From Thermomicrobiaceae bacterium (GTDB lineage Bacteria > Chloroflexota > Chloroflexia > Thermomicrobiales > Thermomicrobiaceae): a DNA stretch of 40,811 bases. A program made the translations under genes and the position numbers. Shown piece after piece: positions 15,335 to 24,481 of the stretch. The DNA lies in the NCBI GenBank assembly GCA_014874455.1, contig JADBJL010000061.1, positions 1 through 40,811 on the forward strand, read 5' to 3'. Position 1 is the stretch's first letter. Each line of letters opens with the position of its first letter. Under the pieces are notes generated by a model, which was not told where the DNA came from, made no database searches, and saw only the letters and a program-made list of their open reading frames with translations.

Positions 15335-15363
15335 ATTGTGGGCGATGGCGTTCTCTCTGTGAA
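15335..15363 (-). promoter_or_regulatory. Weak candidate promoter for the LLM oxidoreductase gene
   Basis: Read on the minus strand: TTCACA (15363-15358), a 17-bp spacer, CACAAT (15340-15335), about 33 bp before the ATG. The -10 matches only four of six consensus bases. Confidence 0.3.
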
Positions 15364-15403
15364 TGCCTGGTCGTCCACACCAAGTGACATCGTGCGCCAC
15401 CAC

Positions 15404-15907
15404 TTAGCTGGCGCATGGAGCGACGCCCGGCCCGGCGTCACTGGCGACATCCGCGACGATGGCGCCGGTAAGCCGCACGATCTCCTCGGGGCTGATACGT
15501 AGCATCACGTCGCTCTCCCCGCCCCCACCGTAGACGACCGGCACCTGAAGAACCCTGTAATCGACGACGACCATGAGCGGAGTCAGGTGGCCGACCGGCG
15601 GGGTCGCACCCGGAGGGTACCCGGTGAGGTCGATGACGACCTCGGGTGGGGCGAGCTGTGGCTGTCGCAGCCCGGTGGCCTGAGAGAGCTTGCGTCGATC
15701 GACCCGGGAAACGCCCCGGGTGACGACCAGGACGACGCGGCCGTCCTTGCCCTGGAAGAGGAGCGACTTGACGATCTGAGCCGGAGGCACGCCGAGCGCG
15801 GCCGCTGCCTCGGCCACTGTGGCCGTCGACTTCCCGGGACGCAGGATCTGGGCATCGACGCCGTGTCGCTGCAGATAGTCCTGCAGACGCTCTAGGCCGC
15901 GCGACAT
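15404..15907 (-). CDS. YbaK/ProX-type aminoacyl-tRNA deacylase domain protein
   Basis: A 167-aa single-domain protein of the YbaK/EbsC family, which hydrolyses mischarged aminoacyl-tRNA (for example Cys- or Ala-tRNAPro) in trans. Seen here: TVAEAAAALGVPPAQIVKSLLF, with the conserved Lys in the IVKSLLF strand, RKLSQATG, TGYPPGATPPVGH and a final GGGGESDVMLRISPEEIVRLTG. ATG at 15907 is directly preceded by an in-frame GTG at 15910 that could also serve. It lies about 90 bp behind greA on the same strand. Confidence 0.9.
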   Translation of the reverse strand: MSRGLERLQDYLQRHGVDAQILRPGKSTATVAEAAAALGVPPAQIVKSLLFQGKDGRVVLVVTRGVSRVDRRKLSQATGLRQPQLAPPEVVIDLTGYPPGATPPVGHLTPLMVVVDYRVLQVPVVYGGGGESDVMLRISPEEIVRLTGAIVADVASDAGPGVAPCAS

Positions 15908-15999
15908 CACCCTAGCGCCCGATCCCTCTTCGATAAGACGATTGGGGGCATGTCCGGCAATGCCCCCATACGCTCGCTGCGCGATGGCCCGGCGACCGG

Positions 16000-16473
16000 C
16001 TACCCGATGCGCAAGATGCGCGCCTTGATCTTCGCTGCGGGCGTCTCGATCGTCACCTCGTCGCCCACGCGACGACCGAGGAGTGCGCGGCCGACTGGCG
16101 ACTCGTTGGAGATACGCCCGGCTGCTGGCTTCGCTTCGACCGCGCCCACGATGGTGTACGTCTCCTCCTCACCGTCGAGCTCGATCGTCACCGTGGAGCC
16201 GATGCGCACGACCGAGCGATCGGCATCAGGGCCGGCGTCCTGGATCAGTTCGACGCGCTTCAAGATCTCTTCGATCTCCCGGATCCGGCCCTCGATGAAG
16301 CCCTGGTCGTGCTTGGCGGCGTCATAGGCGGCGTTCTCGCGGATGTCCCCGTGCTCGCGCGCCTCCTGGATGATGCGGGCGATCTCCGGCCGGCGCCGGT
16401 TGACCAGGTCGTCGTACTCGCGGCGCAGGGCCTCGAGACCTTCCGCGGTAATCGGGATCCGTTCTCGTGCCAT
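16000..16473 (-). CDS. greA: Transcription elongation factor GreA
   Basis: A 157-aa protein that rescues backtracked RNA polymerase by stimulating transcript cleavage. The N-terminal coiled coil (about 1-75) carries the acidic tip in EHGDIRENAAYDAAK (Asp42, Glu45). The C-terminal FKBP-like domain (about 80-157) contains GSTVTIELDGEEETYTIVG and ISNESPVGRALLGRRVGDEV. Length matches the family (about 157-160). An AGGAGGG stretch lies about 15 bp before the ATG, rather far for a ribosome site. It is divergent from the heme operon and leads a minus-strand series with the YbaK-type and LLM genes. Confidence 0.97.
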   Translation of the reverse strand: MARERIPITAEGLEALRREYDDLVNRRRPEIARIIQEAREHGDIRENAAYDAAKHDQGFIEGRIREIEEILKRVELIQDAGPDADRSVVRIGSTVTIELDGEEETYTIVGAVEAKPAAGRISNESPVGRALLGRRVGDEVTIETPAAKIKARILRIG

Positions 16474-16759
16474 AGGCTTGTCGCTATCCCTCCTCGGTGC
16501 AGCAATGGTGGAAAGCCACGCAAACGATAACCGTACTCGAAAGCGACCATAGATGGTACAGAGGAGTGCGCCCGGTTGCCAAGTTCAGCGTAGCCAGGCG
16601 ACTCGGTGCCTCGGCGAGCCCGCTTAGACGTGACCCCAGCATGCCGCACCCGCCGCTCTCGCGGCCGGGCGTCGTCGAACTGGCGGCAGGTGGGGACGTT
16701 GCCTCCGGGCAGCCTGCCAAGACGCCTCTGAGCCTTGTCTGATTCTAATCGGTTTTCCC
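16474..16759. other. Intergenic region between greA and the heme operon promoter
   Basis: About 290 bp without a convincing gene. It must contain the greA promoter on the minus strand, but no pair of boxes is clear. A GC hairpin of the type CCCGCCGC-TCTC-GCGGcCGGG, with one bulged base, lies near 16668-16690. Confidence 0.4.
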
Positions 16760-16788
16760 TTGCCGCCTACGGGCACGGTGCGTAGAAT
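16760..16788 (+). promoter_or_regulatory. Sigma70-type promoter of the heme operon
   Basis: TTGCCG (16760-16765), a 17-bp spacer, and TAGAAT (16783-16788). Transcription would start near 16795, giving a leader of about 140 nt before hemC. It is the only good promoter seen upstream of the five tightly spaced hem genes. Confidence 0.7.
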
Positions 16789-16810
16789 CACCCCGACACG
16801 TGGAGGTGAG

Positions 16811-16865
16811 CAAGTTTAGACAAGTTTGACGATATTTGCGAAGAAATCGGTGGCGCGCGAGCGCC
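16811..16865 (+). other. heme operon leader: tandem repeat and GNRA-loop hairpin
   Basis: The leader contains a tandem CAAGTTTAGA/CAAGTTTGAC (16811-16830). It is followed by a hairpin GGCGC-GCGA-GCGCC (16852-16865) with a GNRA tetraloop, then CCGGCC and TTTT (16872-16875). A short GTG frame (16800-16829) ends inside the repeat. Hairpin plus T-run resembles a weak attenuator, but the U-tract is short and displaced. Confidence 0.35.
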
Positions 16866-16897
16866 CCGGCCTTTTAGGGGAAGGGGATGGCTCCAGC

Positions 16898-16939
16898 ATG
16901 ACGCAGAGAGGGATCGGCTGGAAGTGGGTGCCACGATGA
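16898..16939 (+). CDS. Possible 13-aa leader peptide coupled to hemC
   Basis: ATG at 16898, about 11 bp after AGGGGAAGGGG, opens a frame encoding MTQRGIGWKWVPR. Its TGA (16937-16939) overlaps the hemC ATG (16936-16938) in the same ATGA arrangement used between genes of this operon. It could couple hemC translation to upstream ribosomes. It is short enough to be chance. Confidence 0.3.
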   Translation: MTQRGIGWKWVPR

Positions 16940-17862
16940 GGGGCCGGCTGCCACCGTTCCGTGTCGGCACGCGCGGCAGCCAGCTCGCCCGGGCCCAGAC
17001 TGAGCTGGCGCTCGCCGCGCTGAAGCGAGTGGCTCCAGATGTGGCTCTCGAGACCGTCGTCATCACTCCGGCCGGCGACCGGGACAAGACGACTCCGCTC
17101 TCGATCCTCGGCGGCCAGGGCGTCTTCTCGAAAGAGTTGCACGAGGCGCTGCTCGACGGACGGATCGATCTCGCAGTCCATAGTGTCAAGGACTTGCCCT
17201 CGGAGCTTCCGGACGGCGTCGCCCTCGCGGCGATCGTCATTCGTTCCGATCCGCGAGACGTTTTGGTCAGTCGCGACGGAGCCAGGCTCGGCCAGCTCCC
17301 CTCCGGGGCCAGGATCGGCACCAGCTCGCGCCGGCGCCAGGCCCTGCTGCGTCGTGCCCGTCCTGACCTGATGGTCGCCGATATCCGGGGCAACCTCGAT
17401 ACCCGGCTCCGCAAGCTGGACAGGGGTGACTTCGACGCGGTCGTGCTCGCCGCCACCGGACTCCATCGGCTGGGCTGGGAGAGCCGCGTGACCGAGTACC
17501 TATCGCCCGATACCTTCGTCCCGGCGCCGGGCCAGGGGGCGCTCGGCATCACCTGCCGGGCCGACGACGAGGAACTGCGCGCGCTGCTGGAGCAGGCGCA
17601 CGACCCCGTCGCGGGACGTGCGGTCGAGGTCGAGCGGGCGTTCCTGCGCGCGATCGGTGGCGGGTGCCAGGCGCCGATCGGCGCCTACGCGACGGTCGAC
17701 GGTGGGCAGGTCACGCTGCGGGCGCTGCTCGGGGATTCTGCTCTGAAACGACTGGAATGGCGACAGGTCACGGTTCCGGACGAGCAGGCGGTGGCGGCAG
17801 CGCGGGCGCTTGCCACCGAGCTCAAGGCAGCGCTGGGCATCGAGGAGGCGGTGCGGCCGTGA
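16936..17862 (+). CDS. hemC: Porphobilinogen deaminase (hydroxymethylbilane synthase)
   Basis: A 308-aa cytoplasmic enzyme that joins four porphobilinogen units into hydroxymethylbilane. Signature segments are VGTRGSQLARAQT, HSVKDLPSELPDG, SRRRQALL, IRGNLDTRLRKL and APGQGALGI. The dipyrromethane cofactor cysteine is Cys244 in GGGCQAPIGAY. ATG at 16936 is preferred, as the upstream short frame overlaps it; GTG at 16924 is an in-frame alternative that adds four residues. It is the first gene of the operon, and its stop overlaps the GTG of hemD (GTGA). Confidence 0.97.
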   Translation: MRGRLPPFRVGTRGSQLARAQTELALAALKRVAPDVALETVVITPAGDRDKTTPLSILGGQGVFSKELHEALLDGRIDLAVHSVKDLPSELPDGVALAAIVIRSDPRDVLVSRDGARLGQLPSGARIGTSSRRRQALLRRARPDLMVADIRGNLDTRLRKLDRGDFDAVVLAATGLHRLGWESRVTEYLSPDTFVPAPGQGALGITCRADDEELRALLEQAHDPVAGRAVEVERAFLRAIGGGCQAPIGAYATVDGGQVTLRALLGDSALKRLEWRQVTVPDEQAVAAARALATELKAALGIEEAVRP

Positions 17863-18674
17863 CGAGCCGTCGTGACCTGACCGAGCGCGCTGGCGGCACC
17901 CGGCCGCTGGCCGGCCGGCGAGTGCTGGTGACTCGCGCCCGGGCCCAGGCTGAGGAACTGGTGACGCGGCTGCGTGCTCTGGGCGCCGAGCCGGTGCTCT
18001 GCCCGGTCATCGAGATCGTGCCGCCGGAGGATACCGGCCCGCTCGACCGCGCCATTCGAGACCTCGAACAGTACCATTGGCTCGTCTTTACCAGCGTTAA
18101 CGGCGTCGAGGCGTTCTTTCGCCGGCTCCGCGATCTGGGCCGTGAGCCGGCGGCGCTCGGCGGACTCCGCATCGCCGCCATCGGCCCGGCCACGGCCGCT
18201 CGGCTCAGCGAGTACGGCTGTTCGGCAACGCTAGTTCCCACCGAGTTCGTTGCCGAGGCGGTCGCTGCCGCCCTGGTCGAACGCGGTATCGCTGGGCTAC
18301 GCGTCCTGTTGCCGCGCGCCAGCGAGGCGCGAGCGGTTTTGCCGGACAGCTTGCGTGCGGCCGGTGCCGTGGTGGACGTGGTACCGGCGTACCGGACAGT
18401 GCTCGTGGAGCCGCCGCGGGAAGCGCTCGAGCGGCTGCGGGCCAGCGAGATCGATGTCGTGCTGTTGACGAGCGGTTCGACAGCCCGTGCCCTGGCCGCA
18501 GCGCTCCGCGGTGATCTCAGCCTTCTGCAGCGCCCGCTCGTCGCCTGTATCGGGCCGGTCACCGCGGCTGCCGCTCGCGAGGTGGGGATCCGGGTCGACC
18601 TGGTCGCGGACGAGTACTCGATTCCCGGATTGCTACGGACGGTCGTAGAGGCCCTGGAGGAGAGGATGCGATGA
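17859..18674 (+). CDS. hemD: Uroporphyrinogen-III synthase
   Basis: A 271-aa enzyme that closes and isomerises hydroxymethylbilane to uroporphyrinogen III. The family diverges strongly, but the expected landmarks are present: [34 protein letters not shown] at the start, [55 protein letters not shown] and [16 protein letters not shown]. It starts with GTG overlapping the hemC stop by four bases and ends overlapping the hemB ATG by four, so it is translationally coupled on both sides. Confidence 0.95.
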   Translation: MTSRRDLTERAGGTRPLAGRRVLVTRARAQAEELVTRLRALGAEPVLCPVIEIVPPEDTGPLDRAIRDLEQYHWLVFTSVNGVEAFFRRLRDLGREPAALGGLRIAAIGPATAARLSEYGCSATLVPTEFVAEAVAAALVERGIAGLRVLLPRASEARAVLPDSLRAAGAVVDVVPAYRTVLVEPPREALERLRASEIDVVLLTSGSTARALAAALRGDLSLLQRPLVACIGPVTAAAAREVGIRVDLVADEYSIPGLLRTVVEALEERMR

Positions 18675-19696
18675 ACCCATCAGAGCTGAGCTTCCGACGC
18701 TTCCGCCGCCTGCGCCGAACCGAGGGACTGCGCCGGCTGGTACGGGAGACGCGGCTTTCGGTCGATGACCTGATCTACCCCCTCTTCATCACGCACGGGA
18801 CGGGGGTGCGCCGTGAAGTCTCGTCGATGCCCGGCGTCTACCAGCTCAGCGTCGACCAGCTTGCGGCCGAGGTCGAGGAGCTGCGGGGCCTCGGGATCGG
18901 CGCGGTGCTGGTGTTCGGTATTCCGGAGCACAAGGACGAGCTGGCTTCTGGAGCCTACGACGAGCACGGGGTGGTTCAGCAGGCCGTCCGGGCGATCAAG
19001 CGCGCCGACCCGTCGATGGTCGTCGTCACCGATGTCTGCAACTGCGAGTACACCTCGCACGGCCACTGCGGCGTGCTGGTCGGGGACGAGATCGCGAACG
19101 ATCCGACGCTGGAGCTGCTGGCCCGCACGGCGGTCTCGCACGCAGCGGCCGGCGCTGACATGGTGGCGCCCTCCGACATGATGGACGGCAGGGTACTGGC
19201 GATCCGCCGGGCACTGGATGAGGCGGGTTTCACCGAGACACCGATCCTCTCCTACGCGGCCAAATTCGCTTCGGCCTTCTACGGGCCCTTCCGCGACGCC
19301 GCCGAGTCGGCCCCCGCTTTCGGCGACCGTCGCTCGCACCAGATGGATCCTGGCAACCGTCGCGAGGCGCTGCGCGAAATCGAGACCGACCTCGAGGAGG
19401 GTGCCGATGCCATCATCGTCAAGCCGGCGCTGGCCTACCTGGATGTGGTCGCCCTCGCGCGCGAGCGCTTCGACGTGCCGATCGCGGCTTACAACGTGAG
19501 CGGGGAGTACGCCATGGTCAAGGCAGCGGCCCGCAACGGCTGGATCGACGAGCGCCGCGTGGTGCTCGAGGTCTTGACCGGCATCCGCCGGGCTGGCGCC
19601 AACATGGTCATCACCTACCACGCCAAGGACGTGGCGCGCTGGCTTCGCGAGGGGGCCGGTGCCGAGGTGAGAGCGGTACTCGCCGCTGAGCGTTGA
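18671..19696 (+). CDS. hemB: Delta-aminolevulinic acid dehydratase (porphobilinogen synthase)
   Basis: A 341-aa enzyme condensing two 5-aminolevulinate molecules to porphobilinogen. The catalytic zinc site is present as Cys123, Cys125 and Cys133 in [14 protein letters not shown], so it is a zinc-type enzyme. The two active-site lysines are Lys198 (LSYAAKFAS) and Lys251 ([11 protein letters not shown]). Other conserved segments are [11 protein letters not shown] and YNVSGEYAM. Its ATG overlaps the hemD stop (ATGA). Confidence 0.98.
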   Translation: MNPSELSFRRFRRLRRTEGLRRLVRETRLSVDDLIYPLFITHGTGVRREVSSMPGVYQLSVDQLAAEVEELRGLGIGAVLVFGIPEHKDELASGAYDEHGVVQQAVRAIKRADPSMVVVTDVCNCEYTSHGHCGVLVGDEIANDPTLELLARTAVSHAAAGADMVAPSDMMDGRVLAIRRALDEAGFTETPILSYAAKFASAFYGPFRDAAESAPAFGDRRSHQMDPGNRREALREIETDLEEGADAIIVKPALAYLDVVALARERFDVPIAAYNVSGEYAMVKAAARNGWIDERRVVLEVLTGIRRAGANMVITYHAKDVARWLREGAGAEVRAVLAAER

Positions 19697-19725
19697 GGGC
19701 AGGAACCATCGAGAGGAGGCGACGG

Positions 19726-21018
19726 GTGACGCTGGCACGCTCGGAGCAGGCCTGGCGAGTGGCCCAGCAGTACCTTGCCGGTGGCGTCAACAGCCCGGTG
19801 CGAGCATTCCGCGCTGTCGGAGGTACGCCGCCCTTCATCGAGCGGGGGGCAGGCGCCCGGCTCTACGACCTCGACGGCAACGAGTACATCGACTACGTCT
19901 GCTCCTGGGGCGCGCTGATCGCCGGGCATGCCCACCCCGACGTGGTCGAGCGGCTGCGGCGGGCCGTCGAGCGCGGCACCAGCTATGGCGCTCCTACCGA
20001 ACTGGAGACCGCTCTGGCCCGGCGAGTCGTCGAACTCTTCCCCTCGATCGAGCTGGTGCGCTTCGTGAACTCAGGCACCGAGGCCACCATGAGCGCGATC
20101 CGGCTGGCGCGCGCGGCGACCGGGCGAGCGAAGATCGTCAAGTTCACCGGCTGCTACCACGGGCACGCGGACGCGCTGCTGGCTACTGCCGGATCAGGCC
20201 TGTTGACGCTCGGCATACCGAGTAGCCCCGGCGTGACGCCGGGTACCGCGGCCGACACGGTCTCGCTGCCGTACAACCGGCTCGATGCGGTAGAGGAAGT
20301 GTTCTCCCAGGCCGGCGAAGAGATCGCGGCGGTGATCGTGGAGCCGGTGGCCGGCAACATGGGCGTAGTGCCGCCGGAGGAGGGCTTCCTCCAGGGGCTG
20401 CGCGAGGTTACCCACCGGTACGGAGCGCTCCTCATCTTGGACGAAGTGATCACCGGCTTCCGGCTGGCTCCCGGTGGAGCGCAGGAGCTCTACGGCGTGC
20501 AGCCCGATCTCACCTGCCTGGGCAAGATCGTCGGCGGCGGTCTTCCGGTCGGCGCCTACGGCGGGCGCCGCGAGCTGATGGAGCTGCTGGCCCCCGTCGG
20601 CCCGGTCTACCAGGCCGGCACGCTCTCCGGGAACCCGCTGGCGATGGAGGCAGGCCTTGCCACGCTGGAGCTACTGCGCCGCCCAGGTGCCTACGAGCGC
20701 CTGGAGGCGCTGAGCGCGCGCCTGGCCGGCGGTCTACAGCGGGCTGCGGAAGATGCGGGGGTTCCGGTAACGCTCAACCGGGTCGGTTCGATGATGACCG
20801 CCTTCTTCACGGACGGGCCGGTCACGAGCTATGAGACCGCCACCCGCGCCGACACAGCGCGCTATGCCCACTTTCACCAGACCATGTTGCGCCGCGGCGT
20901 CTACCTCGCACCGTCTCAGTTCGAAGCGATGTTCCTCTCGCTGGCCCATGGGGAGGACGAGATCGACCGGACGCTCGAGGCTGCCGCGGAGGCGCTGCGG
21001 GAAGTCGCGTCGTCTTGA
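19726..21018 (+). CDS. hemL: Glutamate-1-semialdehyde 2,1-aminomutase
   Basis: A 430-aa PLP enzyme making 5-aminolevulinate from glutamate-1-semialdehyde. The PLP lysine is Lys267 in [16 protein letters not shown]. Also present are [49 protein letters not shown] and [15 protein letters not shown] at 19726 is chosen because AGGAGG lies 6 bp upstream and it matches the family's usual start; a TTG at 19693 in the same frame overlaps the hemB stop but has no better support. Confidence 0.97.
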   Translation: MTLARSEQAWRVAQQYLAGGVNSPVRAFRAVGGTPPFIERGAGARLYDLDGNEYIDYVCSWGALIAGHAHPDVVERLRRAVERGTSYGAPTELETALARRVVELFPSIELVRFVNSGTEATMSAIRLARAATGRAKIVKFTGCYHGHADALLATAGSGLLTLGIPSSPGVTPGTAADTVSLPYNRLDAVEEVFSQAGEEIAAVIVEPVAGNMGVVPPEEGFLQGLREVTHRYGALLILDEVITGFRLAPGGAQELYGVQPDLTCLGKIVGGGLPVGAYGGRRELMELLAPVGPVYQAGTLSGNPLAMEAGLATLELLRRPGAYERLEALSARLAGGLQRAAEDAGVPVTLNRVGSMMTAFFTDGPVTSYETATRADTARYAHFHQTMLRRGVYLAPSQFEAMFLSLAHGEDEIDRTLEAAAEALREVASS

Positions 21019-21039
21019 CGATGTTCAAGGTGAGTGAGG

Positions 21040-22290
21040 ATGCCGGTCGAGCTGCTCAGCATCACCCATCGCACCGCGCCGGTCGGAGTCCGGGAACGGC
21101 TGGCGCTGGACGCAGCCGCGCGGGCTGCGCTGATGACCCGGGTGGCAAGTCTCGCGGGTGAGGCAGTTGCGCTGTGCACCTGCAACCGCACCGAGCTCTA
21201 CTGGCCCGCGCGGCCCGCTGTGACCCATGGTGATGTCCTGGCGCTGCTGGCTGCGGCCGCCGGGCTCGATCCCGGATCGCTGGAGCCTCACATGATCCGG
21301 CTCCGGGGAGCGGAGGCGGCGCGCCACCTCTTCCGGGTCGCGGCCGGGCTGGAGTCGCAAGTCCTCGGGGAGCCGCAGATCCTCGGCCAGGTGCGAGATG
21401 CGGCCGAGGAGGCGCGGGCGTTGAGGACGGTCGGCCCGGTGCTCGATCGGCTCCTTGCCCTGGCTGTGGTGACAGGCAAGCGAGCACGAGCTGAAACCGA
21501 GATCAGCCGTGGAGCAGGCTCGATCGGTCAGGCGGCCGTGCAGCTTGCCCGCTCGCTCCTGGGCGAACTGGCGGGAAAGCGGGCGCTGGTAATCGGCGCT
21601 GGCGAGATGGGCCGGCTGGTCGCGGCCAGCCTGGCCTCCTACCGGCCAGGCTGGCTCGGGATCGCCAACCGTACCGGCGAGCGAGCGCTCGCGGTTGCGC
21701 GCAAGCTGGAGGTGCAGCCGGTTGCCTGGGAGGCGCTGGACGAGACGCTTGCCAGCGTCGACCTCGCCATCGTCACGACTGGCGCTCCGGAACCGGTGCT
21801 GACCAAGCGCCGGCTCGAGCCGGTGGTTGCCGCTCGGCGCGGCCGGCAGCTTCTGCTCATCGACGTGGCTGTACCGCGTAACGTGGAGCCGGGGGTCGCC
21901 GAGTTGCCCGGTGTCGATCTCCGCGACATCGATGCTCTGCAGGAGCTGTGCGCAGCGGGGCGGCGCAGCCGGGAGGACGCGATCCCTCAGGTCGAGGCGA
22001 TCGTCGAAGAGCAGGTACGGGAGTTCCTGGAGTGGGAGCGTGCGCGCTCGGTGGCTTCGCTCATCCGCCAGTTGCGGGAGCAGGTCGAAGCGATCCGCGA
22101 GGCGGAGACGGCTCGCGCGCTGCGGCGGCTCACCCACCTGAGCGAGCGAGATCGGCAAGTGGTATTGGCGCTCAGCCACGGTATCGCGAACAAGCTACTC
22201 CACCGGCCGATCACGCGCCTGCGGGAGCGAGGCGCGGAGGGCCAGCACCTGGCGACGCTGGCTGACCTCTTCGGCCTGACCGAAGAGTAA
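21040..22290 (+). CDS. hemA: Glutamyl-tRNA reductase
   Basis: A 416-aa NADPH-dependent enzyme that reduces glutamyl-tRNA to glutamate-1-semialdehyde, the first committed step of the C5 heme route. The N-terminal catalytic domain has SITHRTAPVGVRERL and the nucleophile Cys48 in LCTCNRTELY. Then come VAAGLESQVLGEPQILGQV, the NADPH-binding VIGAGEMGRLVAASL, the LLIDVAVPRNVEPG motif and the C-terminal dimerisation helices (ANKLLHRPITRLRE). ATG at 21040 follows AAGGTGAG; GTG at 21034 is in frame. hemA comes last here, whereas many bacteria place it first. Confidence 0.97.
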   Translation: MPVELLSITHRTAPVGVRERLALDAAARAALMTRVASLAGEAVALCTCNRTELYWPARPAVTHGDVLALLAAAAGLDPGSLEPHMIRLRGAEAARHLFRVAAGLESQVLGEPQILGQVRDAAEEARALRTVGPVLDRLLALAVVTGKRARAETEISRGAGSIGQAAVQLARSLLGELAGKRALVIGAGEMGRLVAASLASYRPGWLGIANRTGERALAVARKLEVQPVAWEALDETLASVDLAIVTTGAPEPVLTKRRLEPVVAARRGRQLLLIDVAVPRNVEPGVAELPGVDLRDIDALQELCAAGRRSREDAIPQVEAIVEEQVREFLEWERARSVASLIRQLREQVEAIREAETARALRRLTHLSERDRQVVLALSHGIANKLLHRPITRLRERGAEGQHLATLADLFGLTEE

Positions 22291-22552
22291 CCACCGTTGA
22301 CGGTCTCGCCCGGCGTCTCCGGCGGATCGTGACCTCGGTACCATTCACCGCCGCGTGTTGCGCGACGAAAAGAGAAGGTGCAGGTCACTGCGCCCCGCGA
22401 CGGCCTTTCGAGCGGTCGCGGGAGCGCTCGTGGTCGGGTGTACGGCCCAGCCATTGGCGAGTGGGGGAGCAGCGCGGGCCGCCGGCAGATACCGTGTCGC
22501 CTTGTGGCCACGGCAACCTCTCACTCGTGTAGCCGACGGGCGCCGTCGACTG
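22291..22552 (+). other. Untranslated region before the glycosyltransferase, with pairing potential
   Basis: This 262-bp gap has no convincing gene; the in-frame extension of the next gene through it has no family character. CGAGTG (22458-22463) can pair with CACTCG (22522-22527), with a CCGTG/CACGG stem between. I compared it by eye with c-di-GMP-I and c-di-AMP riboswitch cores and saw no match. Confidence 0.35.
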
Positions 22553-24481
22553 ATGACCGATCTGGCGAAGACAAGTAGCGCCGCGGTCTCACTGCGACAG
22601 GCGAGCGAGACGAGAGCGCGCCTGGGCGAGGCCCTTGTCCAGCGCGGGCTGCTCCATCCGGACGAGCTCGAGCGCGCGCTGGAGCTCCAGCGGCGAACGG
22701 GCGACCGGCTGGGGCGTATCCTCATCGCGCTCGGGCTCGTGCGGCGCTGGCAGCTCTACCAGGTTCTGGCTGAACTGTGGGGATATCCGTTTGTCGACCT
22801 GCTACACCAGCCGGTCGACAAGCGCCTGGCCCGGCGGTTCGACCCTGAACTGCTGGTTGCCCGACGCTTCGTCCCGGTGCGCTGGGAAGACGGCGACGTG
22901 CTCGTGGCGACCTCGGAGCCGCCCTCGCCAGCGCTGGCTGAGGCCGTTCGCGCTGTCCTCGGCCCCGTCGAGATCAAGCCCGCGGTGACGACCGATTGGG
23001 ACATCGACTACGCCATCCGGCAGATCTTCCGGGAGGCGCTGCTCGATCGCGCCACGATGGGCCTGTACTACCGCAATCCGAGCGAGAGCGCCCGCACCGT
23101 CTTCACGCGCTGGCAGCTCGGCGCGCTGGTTGCCCTGGGCCTGGGGATCGCCGCTGGCCTGTACCTGGCGACGACAGCGACGCTCATTGCACTCGTCGCG
23201 CTGGTCAACGTCGGCTTCATGGCGAACGTGCTGTTCCGGTTCGTCGTCTCGATGGCGGGAGCACAGTTCGAGCACGTGCAGGCCATCAGTGACGAGGAGG
23301 TGAGAGCGCTCCGCGATGAGGAGCTACCGACGTATACCATTCTGGTTCCCGTCTACCACGAGGCCAACGTGATCGGGGATCTCATCGAAAATCTCCGTCG
23401 CCTGGACTACCCCTCCAGCAAGCTCGAGATCCTGCTCCTGCTCGAGGAAGACGACGAGGAGACGGCCGCGGCCGCACGCGCCGCCCGGCCTCCGGAGACG
23501 GTCACGTTCGTGACCGTGCCGAACGGCGAGCCGAAGACCAAGCCGAAGGCCTGCAATCTGGGCTTGTTCTTCGCCAAAGGCGAGTACCTCGCGATCTACG
23601 ATGCCGAAGACCGCCCGGAGCCCGACCAGCTCAAGAAAGCGGTCGTCGCCTTTCGGAAGGGGCCGCCGGAGCTGGTCTGCGTGCAGGCTGCCCTGAACTA
23701 CTACAACGCGACCGAGAACGTCCTCACCCGGATGTTCACCCTCGAGTATTCGTACTGGTTCGACTACATCTTGCCGGGGTTGGATCACCTGCGGCTTCCC
23801 ATCCCGCTCGGCGGTACGAGCAACCACTTCCGTACCGACCTGCTGCGGCAGCTCGGTGGTTGGGATCCATTCAACGTGACTGAGGACGCTGACCTGGGCC
23901 TGCGTGCGGCTGCGGAGGGGTATCAGGTCGGCGTGATCAACTCGACCACGTACGAGGAGGCGAACAGCCGCTACGGCAACTGGATCCGCCAGCGGTCGCG
24001 GTGGATCAAGGGGTACATGCAGACCTTTCTGGTCCATACCCGCAACCCGGTGAAGCTCGTGCGCAGCAGCGGCTGGCGTAACCTGTTCGGGTTCGTCATG
24101 CTGGTCGGCGGCACGCCGCTGACCTTCCTCTGCGTGCCGGTACTCTGGGCACTGTACTTCGCGTGGCTGCTCGCTCGGTCGCAACTCGGGCAGGCGCTGT
24201 TCCCACCTGCCGTTCTGTATGTCAGCCTGTTCAACTTGCTGATCGGTAACGGGCTGATGATCTACCTCAACATGCTGGCGGTCTTCAAGCGGCGGCTCTA
24301 CTCGCTGATCCCCTTCGCCCTTCTCAACCCGCTGTACTGGATGCTCCACTCGATCGCCGCCTACAGAGCGCTGTGGCAGTTGCTCACACGACCGTTCTAC
24401 TGGGAGAAGACGCTCCATGGCCTCAGCCGTTACGCGACCTCGACAACCGATCCCGTTCAGCCCGGAGAGCCTGCCGCCTGA
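22553..24481 (+). CDS. MshEN-domain glycosyltransferase family 2, membrane-bound (NfrB-like architecture)
   Basis: A 642-aa protein. Residues about 22-80 hold two tandem MshEN-type repeats (LGEALVQRGLLHPDELERAL and RLGRILIALGLVRRWQLYQ) running into GYPFVDL, as in the N-terminus of type II secretion ATPases; in MshE and NfrB such domains bind c-di-GMP. Two membrane helices follow at about 188-235. A processive GT2 domain (260-490) has DAED (350-353), TED (443-445) and QRSRW (480-484). Further membrane spans lie at the C-terminus. It likely polymerises and exports a surface polysaccharide, possibly under c-di-GMP control; product and ligand binding are inference. The next gene overlaps its 3' end by 65 bp. 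The start at ATG 22553 has a weak ribosome site. Confidence 0.87.
   Translation: MTDLAKTSSAAVSLRQASETRARLGEALVQRGLLHPDELERALELQRRTGDRLGRILIALGLVRRWQLYQVLAELWGYPFVDLLHQPVDKRLARRFDPELLVARRFVPVRWEDGDVLVATSEPPSPALAEAVRAVLGPVEIKPAVTTDWDIDYAIRQIFREALLDRATMGLYYRNPSESARTVFTRWQLGALVALGLGIAAGLYLATTATLIALVALVNVGFMANVLFRFVVSMAGAQFEHVQAISDEEVRALRDEELPTYTILVPVYHEANVIGDLIENLRRLDYPSSKLEILLLLEEDDEETAAAARAARPPETVTFVTVPNGEPKTKPKACNLGLFFAKGEYLAIYDAEDRPEPDQLKKAVVAFRKGPPELVCVQAALNYYNATENVLTRMFTLEYSYWFDYILPGLDHLRLPIPLGGTSNHFRTDLLRQLGGWDPFNVTEDADLGLRAAAEGYQVGVINSTTYEEANSRYGNWIRQRSRWIKGYMQTFLVHTRNPVKLVRSSGWRNLFGFVMLVGGTPLTFLCVPVLWALYFAWLLARSQLGQALFPPAVLYVSLFNLLIGNGLMIYLNMLAVFKRRLYSLIPFALLNPLYWMLHSIAAYRALWQLLTRPFYWEKTLHGLSRYATSTTDPVQPGEPAA

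Noticed and set aside
16497-16742. 81-codon plus-strand frame in the greA-hemC gap
   Set aside because: No ribosome site, no recognisable features, and it overlaps the greA promoter region.
22355-22552. N-terminal extension of the glycosyltransferase or a c-di-GMP riboswitch
   Set aside because: The extension has no domain character; the known aptamer core sequences are not seen.
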